A DNA stretch of 48,055 nt from Clostridiales bacterium (GTDB lineage Bacteria > Bacillota > Clostridia > Lachnospirales > WQUN01), in NCBI GenBank assembly GCA_031269465.1, contig JAISZB010000006.1:1-48055 (forward strand). Reading direction: 5' to 3'. The notes under the pieces were generated by a model, which was not told the DNA's origin, did no database searches, and saw nothing but the letters and a program-made list of their open reading frames with translations. The translations under genes and the position numbers were made by a program. Within the stretch, counting starts at the first letter, position 1, and each line of letters starts with the position of its first letter. Shown one piece after another: positions 1 to 8,920 of this stretch.

Positions 1-120
1 TATAGCAGTTATGTTGCTGTTCTTTGAACCACAATATCAGCACGCCCATCAACTGGTAATAATTACCATTTTTATATCCTTGCGCGCAGGCGACAAGATG
101 ATTTCCGCCCTGCCGAGGAT

Positions 121-678
121 TCATAGGGGGAAAGACCCCTTACAGCCTGTGTGAATTATACTATAAATTACCAATGAAAAGCAGTATAGGCTGAGCTCGT
201 AGCTGCAGGGGATTTTTGAGTGCTTTTCTATGTGGATGACAATAGCCCTGGGCATTACGAGCAGGCGCGGGCCATCCTCCCCGCTTGAACAGCCGGCATC
301 GCCCGCTTCCGGAGCCTTCAAGGCTCCAGAGTCCTTCTCCTCGACCGCGCCCCCGCGCTCGACCGCCCTCGAAAAGCCATACTGGAAAAGGCGCTCCGCC
401 ATCGGGCCGCAACCGATATACTCGGTTTGAAACTCGATATGATAGTCTTCCGCGAAGGATCCGCCATGGCTCACTTCGCAAATCAAGTCTGCCTCAATCT
501 TCACGTACCTCTCAAGCAGGGAATCCCTGTCCTCAACTATGAAATCGGCGTTCAGCCTGCTAGCCACCGAGGAGCCGGGAGGAATGCTCTCGCCGAACAA
601 GGAGTTGATCGCGAGGATTTGAAGCCTGGGCCCCTCTCTCCCTCCGCCTCCAGTTTCCTGAAAGATTAAACGGGTCAT
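121..678 (-). CDS. Possible truncated PD-(D/E)XK (Rpn-like) nuclease/transposase-associated protein
   Basis: This 185-codon reading frame resembles the N-terminal half of PD-(D/E)XK nuclease-family proteins of the Rpn/putative-transposase type. An early segment (about residues 20-35, ILAINSLFGESIPPGS) fits the usual leader. An Asp in EADLICEV (about residue 63) is followed by YHIEFQT (about residue 80), which gives the D...ExQ active-site pattern, and RLFQYGFSRA follows, as is typical. After about residue 155 the similarity stops and the last residues look random. They are encoded across a 15-bp sequence identical to the terminal repeat of the palindromic elements found elsewhere in this window, so the gene was probably truncated by an insertion there. 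No good ribosome binding site is visible at the ATG. The family call is from pattern recognition only and moderately uncertain. Confidence 0.4.
   Translation of the reverse strand: MTRLIFQETGGGGREGPRLQILAINSLFGESIPPGSSVASRLNADFIVEDRDSLLERYVKIEADLICEVSHGGSFAEDYHIEFQTEYIGCGPMAERLFQYGFSRAVERGGAVEEKDSGALKAPEAGDAGCSSGEDGPRLLVMPRAIVIHIEKHSKIPCSYELSLYCFSLVIYSIIHTGCKGSFPL
174..188. repeat. Orphan terminal repeat of the palindromic MITE family
   Basis: The 15-bp sequence ATGAAAAGCAGTATA is the exact reverse complement of the left terminus of the complete element at 41076-41211. No second terminus or palindromic core is visible beside it, so it is probably a remnant. It lies at the point where the nuclease-like reading frame loses its family similarity. 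Confidence 0.4.
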
Positions 679-1442
679 GCCGATTTCTCAAGGATTCTCC
701 CTAACCGTCCCGAAGCGCTTTTGGCCGTACGGGCGGAGTTTTTTGGTTTCGAAGAGATGCTTTCCGAATATGCCAGGCTCTTTCGCCGTCTTTCTGTACG
801 AAGCCAAAAAACCATTGAGGGTTTTGCCGGGCGGATGCGAATCTCCGCTTTTCATGATTTGCCTTAAGCATTGCGGCTGCGCCCCCCTCAAGATTCACCT
901 GGCTTCACTTCAATGTGATGGCTTCCCCCAGCCACATTCCGGTTCCATATAGAACGCGCAAGGCGACAGGGAATACGGCATTCGATCTAGCCGACTCCCC
1001 GCCACCCCCAAAAAATCATCCGCCGGGCGCATGAGGCGCATGAGTTCGTGCGAAGGGAAAAAAGAGGAGCGTACTTTGATGAGTGCTTGGGCGGCTCAGT
1101 GCATTGAGCCTTGCAGCCAATCCAGCTGCGGCTGCGGCAAAGCCGCAGGGAGCCGCGAATGCATTCTGAGGACGGTTCACGACGGCCAAATCGACGGAAT
1201 CCCGCTTTGCTGTATGCTCGCTTTCAATGAGGAAGTTGGCGGATTGGATTTCAGACGCCGGATTTCCAGCGATGCTGTTCGATTTATTATAGAAAGCCTT
1301 GGCGCGGCCCAAAGAGTGAAATCGCCAGGCAGATGGGCATAAGCGCGGCTTCGGCCTCAGAGCGGGCGCGCTTCTATGCGGACGGCATGGGAAATAAAAT
1401 GTGTTCGGGAAATACACTCGCATATCAAGGATGAGCTGTACA
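679..1442. other. Gene-free stretch, 764 bp
   Basis: Several short open frames exist on both strands, but none has a convincing ribosome binding site, a recognisable domain or normal amino-acid composition; they are Pro/Ala/Cys/Arg-rich, as expected from chance frames in G+C-rich DNA. It may be decayed coding sequence related to the neighbouring nuclease-like gene, but I cannot show that. Confidence 0.4.
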
Positions 1443-1572
1443 CATACCGATTTGCAGTCAAAGATTTTGGAGCTTGATTATCCATTGAGCGGTGCGAAAT
1501 GCCAATATCGGCATTTCGCACTCGCTGTATAATCAAGCTCTAAAATCGAACTTTCATAAGCAAATCAGTATA
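1443..1572. repeat. Palindromic MITE-like element, copy A
   Basis: The left end reads ATACCGATTTGCAGTC and the right end GCAAATCAGTATA, an imperfect terminal inverted repeat. Inside, GGAGCTTGATTA pairs with TAATCAAGCTC, and the core GCGAAATGCC pairs with GGCATTTCGC, so nearly the whole element can fold into one long hairpin. The same architecture recurs at 3279, 38266, 38502, 41076, 41417 and 41760. There is no coding capacity. After this copy, up to about 2009, I see no gene. Confidence 0.75.
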
Positions 1573-2009
1573 TCAAAGAAATTCGGCTATTATTGGTGCT
1601 GAACGATATAAGCGGGCCCCGGCCGCCCAAGCAATATAATGATAGAAAAAGGCTGAAAAAAGGAGGAAGCCGCGCTTCATTCGGGCAGGTTGCCGAATTT
1701 GGATAAAACGTGGCTCAAGAAGCTCATCAAGCAGGCGTCGGCGCTAGCTTCACCAGGCATGCGTGATTGAGTCTATTAATTGCCTATTCTTGAAGAAGGA
1801 GAATGCGGTTATCGCAAAGAAATAAAGAGGAATATAGCTTGAATGGGATTTTGGACAGAAATAGCATCGATTAAGGTATTATTAAATGAAATCGCGAGAT
1901 TCTGATGGTTGGTTTAAGAATTTGAAGAAATTGCTATTGCTCAAAAAAGAATCTCCTCTTCGGGAGATTCAAGGTGGCGAACTGGGCATTTAGGCTTTGC
2001 CATGCTCTA

Positions 2010-2576
2010 TTAGAAGCCGGATTGGCCAAAAACATCCGCGAAATTGATTTCGCATCCAGGAAGCACTTTGGAGGCGACTGCGTCAGACTCGCCAAAAACG
2101 CTGGCAACATAATCTCCATCATGAAGCTCGTATTTGTGCAGAGTCCGTGTGTCTGGATTCACGATCCAGTATTCTCGAACTCCTGCATCTTGATAGAGCC
2201 TGAATTTCACGAGCATGTCACGCACAGCGGATGCAGGTGAAATAATTTCCACCACAAGGTCAGGAGCCCCTTTGCATCCTTTTTCATCTATTTTTGAGTG
2301 GTCGCAAATGACAGCCAAATCAGGTTGAACCACAGTGTTGTCATCTTTGTCGGCGTTTAGGCGGACATCAAATGGAGCCACATATACTTTGCATGGCTTG
2401 CCCCTCAAGAAGCGCTTGAACTGGTAAAGAAGCTCGCTTAAGATGTCCTGGTGGAATGTTGAAGGTGCGGGGGGCATTGCGAAAGGAACGCCTTCTATGA
2501 GCTCCCAGCGCTCGCTGTCATCCCATGCGCAATAATCGGAGTAGGAGTAAAGCTTGTTTTCACTTGAAAATGACAT
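2010..2576 (-). CDS. Uma2 family (DUF820) PD-(D/E)XK nuclease-like protein
   Basis: The protein (188 aa) belongs to the Uma2/DUF820 family, which has a restriction-endonuclease-like PD-(D/E)XK fold; its biological role is generally unknown. In order it shows the family's N-terminal WELIEGVPFAM segment (about residues 24-34), a middle QPDLAVICD strand (about 100-108), APDLVVEIISPAS (about 120-132) with the core Asp and Glu, and GVREYWIVNPDTRTL (about 150-164) near the end. The length is normal for the family. I chose the second in-frame ATG because AGGTG lies 6-7 nt before it, whereas the ATG 14 codons upstream has no such site. It is a single gene with no obvious operon partner; such genes are often scattered and multicopy. 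Confidence 0.85.
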   Translation of the reverse strand: MSFSSENKLYSYSDYCAWDDSERWELIEGVPFAMPPAPSTFHQDILSELLYQFKRFLRGKPCKVYVAPFDVRLNADKDDNTVVQPDLAVICDHSKIDEKGCKGAPDLVVEIISPASAVRDMLVKFRLYQDAGVREYWIVNPDTRTLHKYELHDGDYVASVFGESDAVASKVLPGCEINFADVFGQSGF

Positions 2577-2618
2577 AGCTGCACCTGCTTTCACTAATGC
2601 TGCTTTATGACGTTTCAA

Positions 2619-3278
2619 TGGTTGATACAGTTGGATTTCTAAAACAGTATCATATTAAGCGGATTTTTGCAATAGCATTGGTGCGTATGCCCTTCCTCTG
2701 TGTTTGGGACGTTGCCGCGCCTAAATGAACGGTCGGGATTTGCTCTGTTTCTTGCCGCGCATAGGAATGGAAATGAACACGAAAAAGCGGCTTGCTCTTT
2801 TTTCTGAATAAGAATTGACTGTTCCGCTTGCTCGGCGGCTTACTTTGCCGCCAATTTTTCGGCGCAGCGCCTGCGGCCATGTTCGTGTGTGGTTTCTTCC
2901 TTCGTCATGACGCGGCGTAATTTTTTTTTATGCTTGTCCGTATCTAATCCGCTGGTTCTTCTTGCAGCCAGGGCAGTTCAAAGTTTAAGATATAGCTAAG
3001 ATAAATGTCAATTTTCTGTGTTCGTTTCACGTTTTTCTTCTCGGCTTCGTGAACGATTATCTTTTCGGTAAACTAAATTCAGAAGAATAGGGGAAAACTC
3101 GGTGTGGCGTTTCACCAGTTTTATAAATTTTTAAACTCTCGCTCTGTCTCTGCTGCAGGGGTCAACCGCAACTTGCAGTTCGCCGGTTTCGACGTCAAGC
3201 GCGGTTTGTCCGGCAGTGCAGCCTGTGAGCAGAATGATGAAATCTATGAAATTCTGTTAATTGCTGATAGGTTCTAAC
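2619..3278. other. Intergenic stretch, 660 bp, no supported gene
   Basis: I see no gene here. On the minus strand, about 3131-3250, a roughly 35-codon frame contains a lipobox-like LLTGC followed by an acidic peptide and a stop; it lacks a start codon and may be the remnant of a small lipoprotein gene. The rest shows no domain, RNA gene or strong promoter. Confidence 0.4.
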
Positions 3279-3403
3279 TATACTGATTTTCGTACTAAAC
3301 TTCCTTTTTTTGTTGATTATACAGCGAGTGCGAAATGCCGATATCAATCGCACCGCTCAGTGGACAGTCAAGCTCTAAAGAAGGAACATTTGATGAGAAA
3401 TCG
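3279..3403. repeat. Palindromic MITE-like element, copy B
   Basis: The left end is TATACTGATTTTCGT. The core reads GATTATACAGCGAGTGCGAA and is mirrored by CGCACCGCTCA and CAGTCAAGCTC, followed by TGATGAGAAATC near the right end. The arm order is opposite to copies A, D, E and H, so this copy is inserted in the other orientation. It directly abuts the terminator of the integrase gene. Confidence 0.7.
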
Positions 3404-3441
3404 AAAAAATGAAGGCAATAGGCGTTTGCGCCTATTGCCTT
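3400..3441 (-). terminator. Rho-independent terminator of the integrase gene
   Basis: A perfect 13-bp stem (AAGGCAATAGGCG at 3412-3424 with its complement at 3429-3441, loop of 4) is followed on the minus strand by CATTTTTTCG. The TAG stop codon of the integrase (3432-3434) lies inside the stem, so coding sequence and terminator overlap. Confidence 0.85.
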
Positions 3442-4586
3442 GAGGGAAACGACGCTGAAAGATTTGATATTCCTTTTTTCTTATCTTCCATATCGACATG
3501 TGTGTAGTACTTGCCGGTAGTGCTTATCTTGGAATGGCCCATAAGTTCCATGGCGGTCTTGAGAGGAGTTCTGTTTCTGGCAAGGAGCGTACAGAATGTA
3601 TGCCTAAGGGTATGGACGCTCCTGGGATCTATGTCCAGCCGTCTTTGAAGGGACTTAAACTGGTGGTACAAAGCCGAGCCTGCCATATAGCCCCCTTCCT
3701 TATTGCTGAAAAGAATTGTGCCTTTGCTGTGCGCTATCCCAAGCGCCAAGCTTTTTTCCTTAAGAAAGTTTATATATCTGCAGAGCAGAGGTTTCAGCTC
3801 TTCTATAATGGGGACTATCCTAAAGCTTGATGTGGTCTTGGTTGAAGTGACTGAATGAGAGTATTTTCCATCAATCTTCACTAGCGCGAGCGTTGTGTTT
3901 ACATGCACTTCGCACAACTCCAGGTCGATATCTTCGCATGTGAGGGAAAGCAGCTCTCCCTTTCTGAGGCCGGTATAGAGGCCGAAGACAAAGACGAAGT
4001 CGCATAGGTGTTTTTCTGCGTTGTCCACCAATTTACAAATGTCATTATGGCTGAACACCACCATCTTCCCTTCAGCGGCTTCATCCTTAGGAAGCGCTAC
4101 TGCGCCAAGAGGGTTCTTGACAAGCATGTCCGTCTTGATGCAGTAGCTGAAGAATCCGCTTACAAGAGCGTTTAGGCTCGCTATTGTATTGGGCTTGTCG
4201 CCCTTGTCTATTAAAGAGTTGTAGAATGATTGGATATTGATGGCTCTAATGCTTGCCAATTTCATTGCTGAAAGAGGTGAGCCGGCGATCCTCAGACGGT
4301 AGTGAGGCTCTTGGGACAAAAATGACGACTGTTTTACAGCTGACCTGTGGACATGCTCAAACCATTCCTTGAATGCAGCGCCGAATGTGATCTTTTCATG
4401 ACCGGCGGCCAGTCCCTGCTCCATCTTCTTGATGCATTCCAGATATTTGGAGGTAGCCTCTTTTTTGGACTTTCCATAGAAATTCTTATAAATGGCAGCT
4501 CCTTCTTCGTTATGGCTTATAACTCTATTCAAGTGGTAGTACTTGCTTCCGTTGATTGTGACGTTAGTTTTTGGCGTTGCATTCAC
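3432..4586 (-). CDS. Tyrosine recombinase / site-specific integrase
   Basis: This 384-aa protein is a complete phage/ICE-type integrase that would cut and rejoin DNA at attachment sites. The N-terminal 60 residues hold an arm-binding-like domain, residues about 65-165 a SAM-like core-binding domain, and the rest the catalytic domain. Catalytic residues are visible: Arg208 in TGLRKGEL, a Lys near 250 in STKTTSSFR, His325 and Arg328 in HTLRHTF, His351 in MGHSKIS, and the nucleophilic Tyr at 360 or 361 in GKYYTHVD. Length and spacing are normal, so it is probably functional. The ATG follows AAAAGGGTG at short spacing. No excisionase or attachment site could be identified. It sits just outside the surface-fibre locus, transcribed in the same direction as the left arm, and may have served to mobilise neighbouring DNA (inference). 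Confidence 0.95.
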   Translation of the reverse strand: MNATPKTNVTINGSKYYHLNRVISHNEEGAAIYKNFYGKSKKEATSKYLECIKKMEQGLAAGHEKITFGAAFKEWFEHVHRSAVKQSSFLSQEPHYRLRIAGSPLSAMKLASIRAINIQSFYNSLIDKGDKPNTIASLNALVSGFFSYCIKTDMLVKNPLGAVALPKDEAAEGKMVVFSHNDICKLVDNAEKHLCDFVFVFGLYTGLRKGELLSLTCEDIDLELCEVHVNTTLALVKIDGKYSHSVTSTKTTSSFRIVPIIEELKPLLCRYINFLKEKSLALGIAHSKGTILFSNKEGGYMAGSALYHQFKSLQRRLDIDPRSVHTLRHTFCTLLARNRTPLKTAMELMGHSKISTTGKYYTHVDMEDKKKGISNLSASFPSRQ

Positions 4587-5090
4587 CCTTTTCTATCGCT
4601 GGAATTAATCTGAAAAAATGAGGGATTCGTATGCCATTAAGAATAACTGCGGCATGATGCAGATGCTAGTGCGGACAGTCTTAATGCGTTGCGGTCATAT
4701 TTGGCTATAAATAAGCATTTTACAGGCTAAAAGCATATGACGCGATTAAGAGCGACAGCATTAGATGATCCGGCGCCCTCTTTACAGAGTTATAATTTAC
4801 ATTTAGCAATTGATGAACATCGAAATATTGGCTATGAAACTCATTTTTCCTATTCACCTATATAAAGTTTAGCCTAAAGACTCCTTTCATACTCTCGTAA
4901 ACATCGGAATATAACTTGCATAACAGGCGCAGCAGGAAAACGATATCCATTTTCTGGTATTAAGAAAGGTGCGTTAACCTTGCGCGCGGTCTGATAAATC
5001 TATTTTAAGGGCTGATTTATCCCCCGAAGCAGTGAATTCCACCTTCAATTGATTATTTCTGCGCGTATGCCTAACATAGTGAAAGCAACA
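4587..5090. other. Intergenic region between integrase and left arm
   Basis: This is an AT-rich stretch of about 500 bp upstream of the integrase and downstream of the left-arm terminator. I see no gene, RNA or clear repeat. If the integrase belongs to an integrated element, an attachment site could be here, but no repeated core was recognised. Confidence 0.4.
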
Positions 5091-5130
5091 AAAAAATCAT
5101 TCAGCCTTAGCAGCAACTGAATGATTTTTT
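5091..5130. terminator. Terminator at the end of the left arm
   Basis: A perfect 14-bp inverted repeat, AAAAAATCATTCAG with CTGAATGATTTTTT (loop of 12), has an A-run on one side and a T-run on the other, so it can work in both directions. It lies about 105 bp after the stop codon of the left anchor gene and probably ends the left-arm transcript. Confidence 0.8.
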
Positions 5131-5234
5131 CTCAGTAAATAGAGGTTATTCTTAAAAAGGCGAAAAGGCTCAGTTAATCATTAATGTTAAATATTACATT
5201 TATAGTTAAACGCATAATTATAAGCGCTTATTTA

Positions 5235-6263
5235 TCAAATCATTTTTTGCTTTTTCCCTCGTTTTATGAAAGTCGCCAAGAAAAGAAGAATCAAAGCGGC
5301 AAGCGCGAGGGCCATGGGCGCCGCAAATGTGGCAAGTCCCCCCGTCTGGGGTATTTTTTCGCCCGGATATGCGACAATCACCTTGTCTGTCGGTTTTGGC
5401 GCCTCGTCCGGATTGTCATATGGGACGGGTTCTTCTCCGAGGTCGCGGCTTGGAGTGTCTGCGGGAAGAGCCGGCTCCGATTGAGGAGCGTCCGTGGGAC
5501 TCCTAGGAGGCTCTGATTGAGGAGCGTCTGTGGAAAGGGGCGGCTCTGATGCCGGAGCGCCAGTGGGACTCCCTGGCGGCTCTGAAGCCGGCGCTTGTGA
5601 AGGCGGAGAAGCAGTAACGCTTGGGGAGGGGACTGGCGTAGGCGAAGCTTGCGCAGGCGCCTCGGGAGGTTCGTCTTCGGTCGCCATGAACTGCCAGTGG
5701 ACAGCGCATAGGGAGTTCTCGAAACCGCCTCCGCCGATTTTTATCTGAAGGCCGAGCGGAATCTCGAGTTCCACCTTGATCTCGCCGCTCATGCCGGGAT
5801 CAAGGGAGCCAAGCGCGATCCCGGACGAGCCGTACAGCCCTCCGTCTCTTCCCCTTAATGGACCGTCGTATATGGATCCCCCGGAGTAGGATACTTGTAT
5901 CTTGACTTCGTCCAGCAAGGGATCGTAGGCATTCTTCCCGGAGAATCTGGATATATTTTCTAGAGCAGACGCTTCTGCGCCCTCGACGGGCCATGCCCTC
6001 ATCCTGAACGCCGCCCGGCTGTCCGCATAGTTTCTCAGCTGGACAGTAAGCGTCCTCCTTGAACCCGGAACTAGATCCAAGGCGTCCTCCCCGAAGAAAT
6101 CTTCTATGCCTCCGTATACGGCAATGCTGTCGAAGTCCCAGTGCTGTTGTGAATTGTTGCCGAAATAATCCGCATTTCCGTTGGCGAAGGCAGTCATTGG
6201 AATGCCTGCGATTGCAACAATGAATCCAGACATAATGGCGGTAGCGGATTTCAGTTTTTTCAT
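5235..6263 (-). CDS. IPQTG cell-wall-anchored surface protein (left arm)
   Basis: The 342-aa protein carries a conventional Sec signal peptide (residues 1-27, ending TAFA, then NGNADYFG), not the SipW type. Residues 28 to about 190 form a globular domain with PGSRRTLTVQLRNYAD and LDPGMSGEIKVELEIPL, the pattern of a beta-sandwich. Residues about 195-290 are a Pro/Ser/Glu-rich stalk with repeated SEPP-type units. The C-terminus is a sorting signal: IPQTG at 304-308, a hydrophobic segment, then KRGKKQK. A sortase should therefore attach it to peptidoglycan, but none is encoded in this window. It is the last gene of the left arm and the counterpart of the gene at 39995. A good site, GAGGAGG, precedes the ATG. 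It may anchor the TasA-like fibre to the wall, as TapA does in Bacillus; that role is inference. Confidence 0.85.
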   Translation of the reverse strand: MKKLKSATAIMSGFIVAIAGIPMTAFANGNADYFGNNSQQHWDFDSIAVYGGIEDFFGEDALDLVPGSRRTLTVQLRNYADSRAAFRMRAWPVEGAEASALENISRFSGKNAYDPLLDEVKIQVSYSGGSIYDGPLRGRDGGLYGSSGIALGSLDPGMSGEIKVELEIPLGLQIKIGGGGFENSLCAVHWQFMATEDEPPEAPAQASPTPVPSPSVTASPPSQAPASEPPGSPTGAPASEPPLSTDAPQSEPPRSPTDAPQSEPALPADTPSRDLGEEPVPYDNPDEAPKPTDKVIVAYPGEKIPQTGGLATFAAPMALALAALILLFLATFIKRGKKQKMI

Positions 6264-6358
6264 TTAGCTCCTCCTCAATGCTGCCTTAGTTAAAGAATGC
6301 AGGGGTTAATGATGAAGTTTTTATGACGAGAACTGAAAAAGCCAGTTAAGCAAAGCTT

Positions 6359-7231
6359 TTATTCTTCAGCAGGCGGAGCGTCGAATTCAGCGAATATAGC
6401 TTCTGCGCTGGCTAGCGTGTAAGAGACGTTTCCCTCTTCATCTATAGCCTGCACTTGAGGATTGTATGTAGCTTGGATCAGATATCCTTTTATGTTTATT
6501 ATAAGCTCGAATCCATCCAAGGCTTTCCAGGTTTTCGGGATCTCAACGGTTTCAAATACATCCGGGGTTGACAGCGAGTCTACGCCTGAGACGTCCGGAT
6601 CATTGGGGCCCAGCGTTTTCAATTGATAGTCGTCTGGCGAACCTTCATTATATTCAATGTAGTAGGCGTATGCAAATTGATGGCCGGGATGGTTTGGATC
6701 TTCTTGAATCGGACCGAATTTCCAATTGGGGCTTATGGCGTTTGTGCTCTCAAAAAGCGGTAATCCACTGTGAGGATCCGTGAGTTCCTCCGCTCCGTCC
6801 ATAAGGGGGATCGGATATCCGTTTTCGTCTCTTTCAACGCATGCAACGCTATTGAGAAGCTCCTCAAGGGTGAATTCATTTTCACTACCGATTAGTTCAG
6901 TGTCATTGAATTCTATCTTTACGCGCGCGTAGACGCTTACCGGGGTCTTTCCGACCGTCAGCCTGGGACGCTTATAGATTGTTTCGCCTGGAATGACTTC
7001 GTACTCATCGCCCGGCTCGTCGTCGTCGTCGTCATCATACTCTTCGTCGTCTGGAACATCATCTGGGGGATCGTCGCTTTCCTCTAGATCCCCGTCTTCT
7101 ATATCCCCCAAGGTGACAACGTTGGTCGCCGCATCGCTTTCATAGGAAAAAAGCATCAATGTGCCCGTCACGGCTATAAGCGCTGCGAGAATGGCAGCCA
7201 ATATAGATAGAGCCAGTTTTTTTCTTTTCAC
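6359..7231 (-). CDS. Asp-rich TasA/CalY-like protein with SipW-type signal (left arm)
   Basis: The 290-aa protein starts with the SipW-dependent signal type: KRKK, a hydrophobic stretch, GTLMLFSYESDAATNVVTLG. An acidic segment follows (about residues 45-75, including a run of six Asp), then EYEVIPGETIYKRPRL and a TasA-like domain with VYARVKIEF and a C-terminal IKGYLIQATYN strand. The start is GTG, placed five bases after AGGTG; no in-frame ATG fits. The acidic run suggests Ca2+ or other cation binding (inference). The counterpart at 38667 shares the order of motifs and has a longer Asp run. It lies between the IPQTG gene (96 bp downstream) and the 359-aa TasA-like gene (320 bp upstream) and is probably a fibre or adaptor subunit exported and trimmed by SipW. 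Confidence 0.8.
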   Translation of the reverse strand: MKRKKLALSILAAILAALIAVTGTLMLFSYESDAATNVVTLGDIEDGDLEESDDPPDDVPDDEEYDDDDDDEPGDEYEVIPGETIYKRPRLTVGKTPVSVYARVKIEFNDTELIGSENEFTLEELLNSVACVERDENGYPIPLMDGAEELTDPHSGLPLFESTNAISPNWKFGPIQEDPNHPGHQFAYAYYIEYNEGSPDDYQLKTLGPNDPDVSGVDSLSTPDVFETVEIPKTWKALDGFELIINIKGYLIQATYNPQVQAIDEEGNVSYTLASAEAIFAEFDAPPAEE

Positions 7232-7360
7232 AAAATCACCTGTCTTTTAAAGTATAGTAGCGTGATTGCTTCATATGTGTAATCTTCTGAGGCTTTAGCA
7301 AAGCATAAAACCGGCAAGGGCGCCATCTTTGAAGAAGCGGATTCTTGCGGTTGAGCTTTT

Positions 7361-7464
7361 GGGTCTTTAAGCTTAAGCGGGGACTGCCTGCGTCCACTGC
7401 GATAGATGTTTACTTCATAGGAATTTTATCATTCTGCATTTTGCCCGCATAAGTTTAAAGACCC
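7361..7464. repeat. 21-bp inverted repeat pair in the gap before the Asp-rich gene
   Basis: The arm at 7361-7381 starts GGGTCTTTAAGCTTAAGC. The arm at 7444-7464 is its reverse complement at about 19 of 21 positions, with about 62 bp between them. It could form a long hairpin or be the ends of a small mobile element. The corresponding gap in the right arm (38257-38666) holds two palindromic elements. Confidence 0.5.
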
Positions 7465-7486
7465 CGTTTTTCTGAATGCTTGAATA

Positions 7487-7516
7487 TGGCGCTGGAACGC
7501 CTGCATTCCAGCGCCA
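7487..7516 (-). terminator. Strong hairpin after the 359-aa TasA-like gene
   Basis: A perfect 11-bp stem, TGGCGCTGGAA with TTCCAGCGCCA, and an 8-base loop lie 37-66 nt after the stop codon of the gene at 7553. No T-run follows on the minus strand, so it may act as an attenuator or transcript-stabilising hairpin rather than a full terminator. Confidence 0.55.
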
Positions 7517-7552
7517 TGGCTAAACATAATTTAAAAAAGAAGGATTTCATAT

Positions 7553-8632
7553 TTACGGCGCGGGATAAGAGCCTGCAGGGTTAGGAGCGCCTTGGACAGG
7601 AGTGCTTATGCGATCGTCCAGCTCTGAGAAGTAGGAAGCCCATGCGCCATAAGCCGGGTCATTGTTGGCGGCCTGGACGCCCTGCGCTTCGAACTGGAGC
7701 GCGATCTTGTAATCTTTGAGTATAGTCGCCATCGCGCTGGTGAAATTGGGGACGGCAACTTCAGTGAACAAAGGAGCTGTAGCCGCAATATCGCCAGTGT
7801 TGAAAGGAATATTCTTTCCAAATGTCGCAAGAGGGGCGGAATTGATTCCATCGGCCGTATCGTTAGTGTTCTGATTCCATGGGTTTTGACCGTTATTTAC
7901 ATAGTAGTAAATTCCGTTAGCGGCATCCAATTCGACGAATTCCCAGTTGAATTGATTGGTATTGACGCCTGCAAGGACAGCTTTCAGGAAATCCGCAAAT
8001 GTGACGTACACTTTTTCAATGCCGTTGTTCTTGACAGTAAATTCGGAGCTGTAGAACTTTCCGTTAGGCAGCGTTTTTTGGCTGCGGGTATTGTACTCGC
8101 CGACAGTGGCTGTAACAAGTTCAGGCACCCTTGTTGTTTCATTAAGGACGAAACATTTTCCGAGAAGCGTGGTTAAATCGTCTCCAGCAATAAGCACCCA
8201 GCGTTCCGTTGCGCCAGTTCCTTCATTTTTATAAACGTTTACCTTCGATAGAACTCTTATGTAAGAATCTATTCCATCTACATACCTGACTCTTGGTGAT
8301 TTAGGCATGGTTGTAAGCGGAAGCAGGTCGGGATACTCAACGCCGTAGAAATCATAATTTCCGACTTGGTCGCCGTCTGTCTCTATGTCATAATAATCAG
8401 AAGCGTATTCCCAGTAATGATCGCCATCATTATCATGGCCTTGAGGATAGTCCGGGTTTAAGAAAAAGCCGCCTTTTTCCTGAAGCTTAAGGACTAAGGC
8501 CTCATCTGCCAATTTCACTACGTTTGCCGCGACGTCTGTTACGCTTGTGAAAAGCATGAGGGTGCCGCCGATCCCGACAGCTATAGCGCAGGCGATAGCT
8601 ATTAGGGAGAGGGTTATTTTTTTGCGGTTCAT
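7553..8632 (-). CDS. TasA-like SipW-dependent fibre protein, 359 aa (left arm)
   Basis: The N-terminus is a SipW-type signal: NRKK, a hydrophobic segment, GGTLMLFTSVTDVAANVV at about residues 22-39. A Ca-binding-like loop, DNDGDHYWEY, starts at residue 67. The conserved core segments of this locus follow: SPRVRYVDGIDSYIRVLSKV, then APLFTEVAVPNFTSAM and IALQFEAQGVQ, and ASYFSELDDRI near the end. These match the TasA/CalY class of fibre subunits, in which exported subunits polymerise on the cell surface. The closest relative here is the 371-aa protein at 37141, which holds the mirror position. GGAG lies about 11 nt before the ATG. It probably acts as a major or minor matrix-fibre subunit; the exact role is unknown. 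Confidence 0.8.
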   Translation of the reverse strand: MNRKKITLSLIAIACAIAVGIGGTLMLFTSVTDVAANVVKLADEALVLKLQEKGGFFLNPDYPQGHDNDGDHYWEYASDYYDIETDGDQVGNYDFYGVEYPDLLPLTTMPKSPRVRYVDGIDSYIRVLSKVNVYKNEGTGATERWVLIAGDDLTTLLGKCFVLNETTRVPELVTATVGEYNTRSQKTLPNGKFYSSEFTVKNNGIEKVYVTFADFLKAVLAGVNTNQFNWEFVELDAANGIYYYVNNGQNPWNQNTNDTADGINSAPLATFGKNIPFNTGDIAATAPLFTEVAVPNFTSAMATILKDYKIALQFEAQGVQAANNDPAYGAWASYFSELDDRISTPVQGAPNPAGSYPAP

Positions 8633-8920
8633 TTAAGGTCAACTCCAGTTTTTATACTCTATTGAGCTTTTAATCTTTAGGTTTAAAGAAAGGAAATCTT
8701 AGCCAACGCTACTTATCTGCTTAACGATGCGTGTAATAATGTACCGACGCTGCGCTCTGGCTATAGGGGCTTGAGCATGCAATCAAAACGCAACGCCGGT
8801 ATATGTGGCTGCGAATAGGGGGTACTTCTTTGTGATAGAGGCTAAACTTGAATCAAGTTTTAGATAGGGTAGCTTATAGAAAGAATTTCAAAATCTATAA
8901 CGGAAACTTTGGATTGATGT

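Noticed and set aside
1-124. A 40-codon open frame on the minus strand running off the left edge, its ATG overlapping the stop of the nuclease-like frame
   Set aside because: No recognisable sequence, no clear ribosome binding site, and the upstream frame is itself degenerate at this point; too short to support.
1016-1423. Overlapping long frames on both strands
   Set aside because: Composition is Pro/Ala/Arg/Cys-rich as in chance frames, with no start signals or domain similarity.
3131-3250. Minus-strand peptide with a lipobox-like LLTGC
   Set aside because: No start codon within reach and only about 35 codons; at best a gene fragment.
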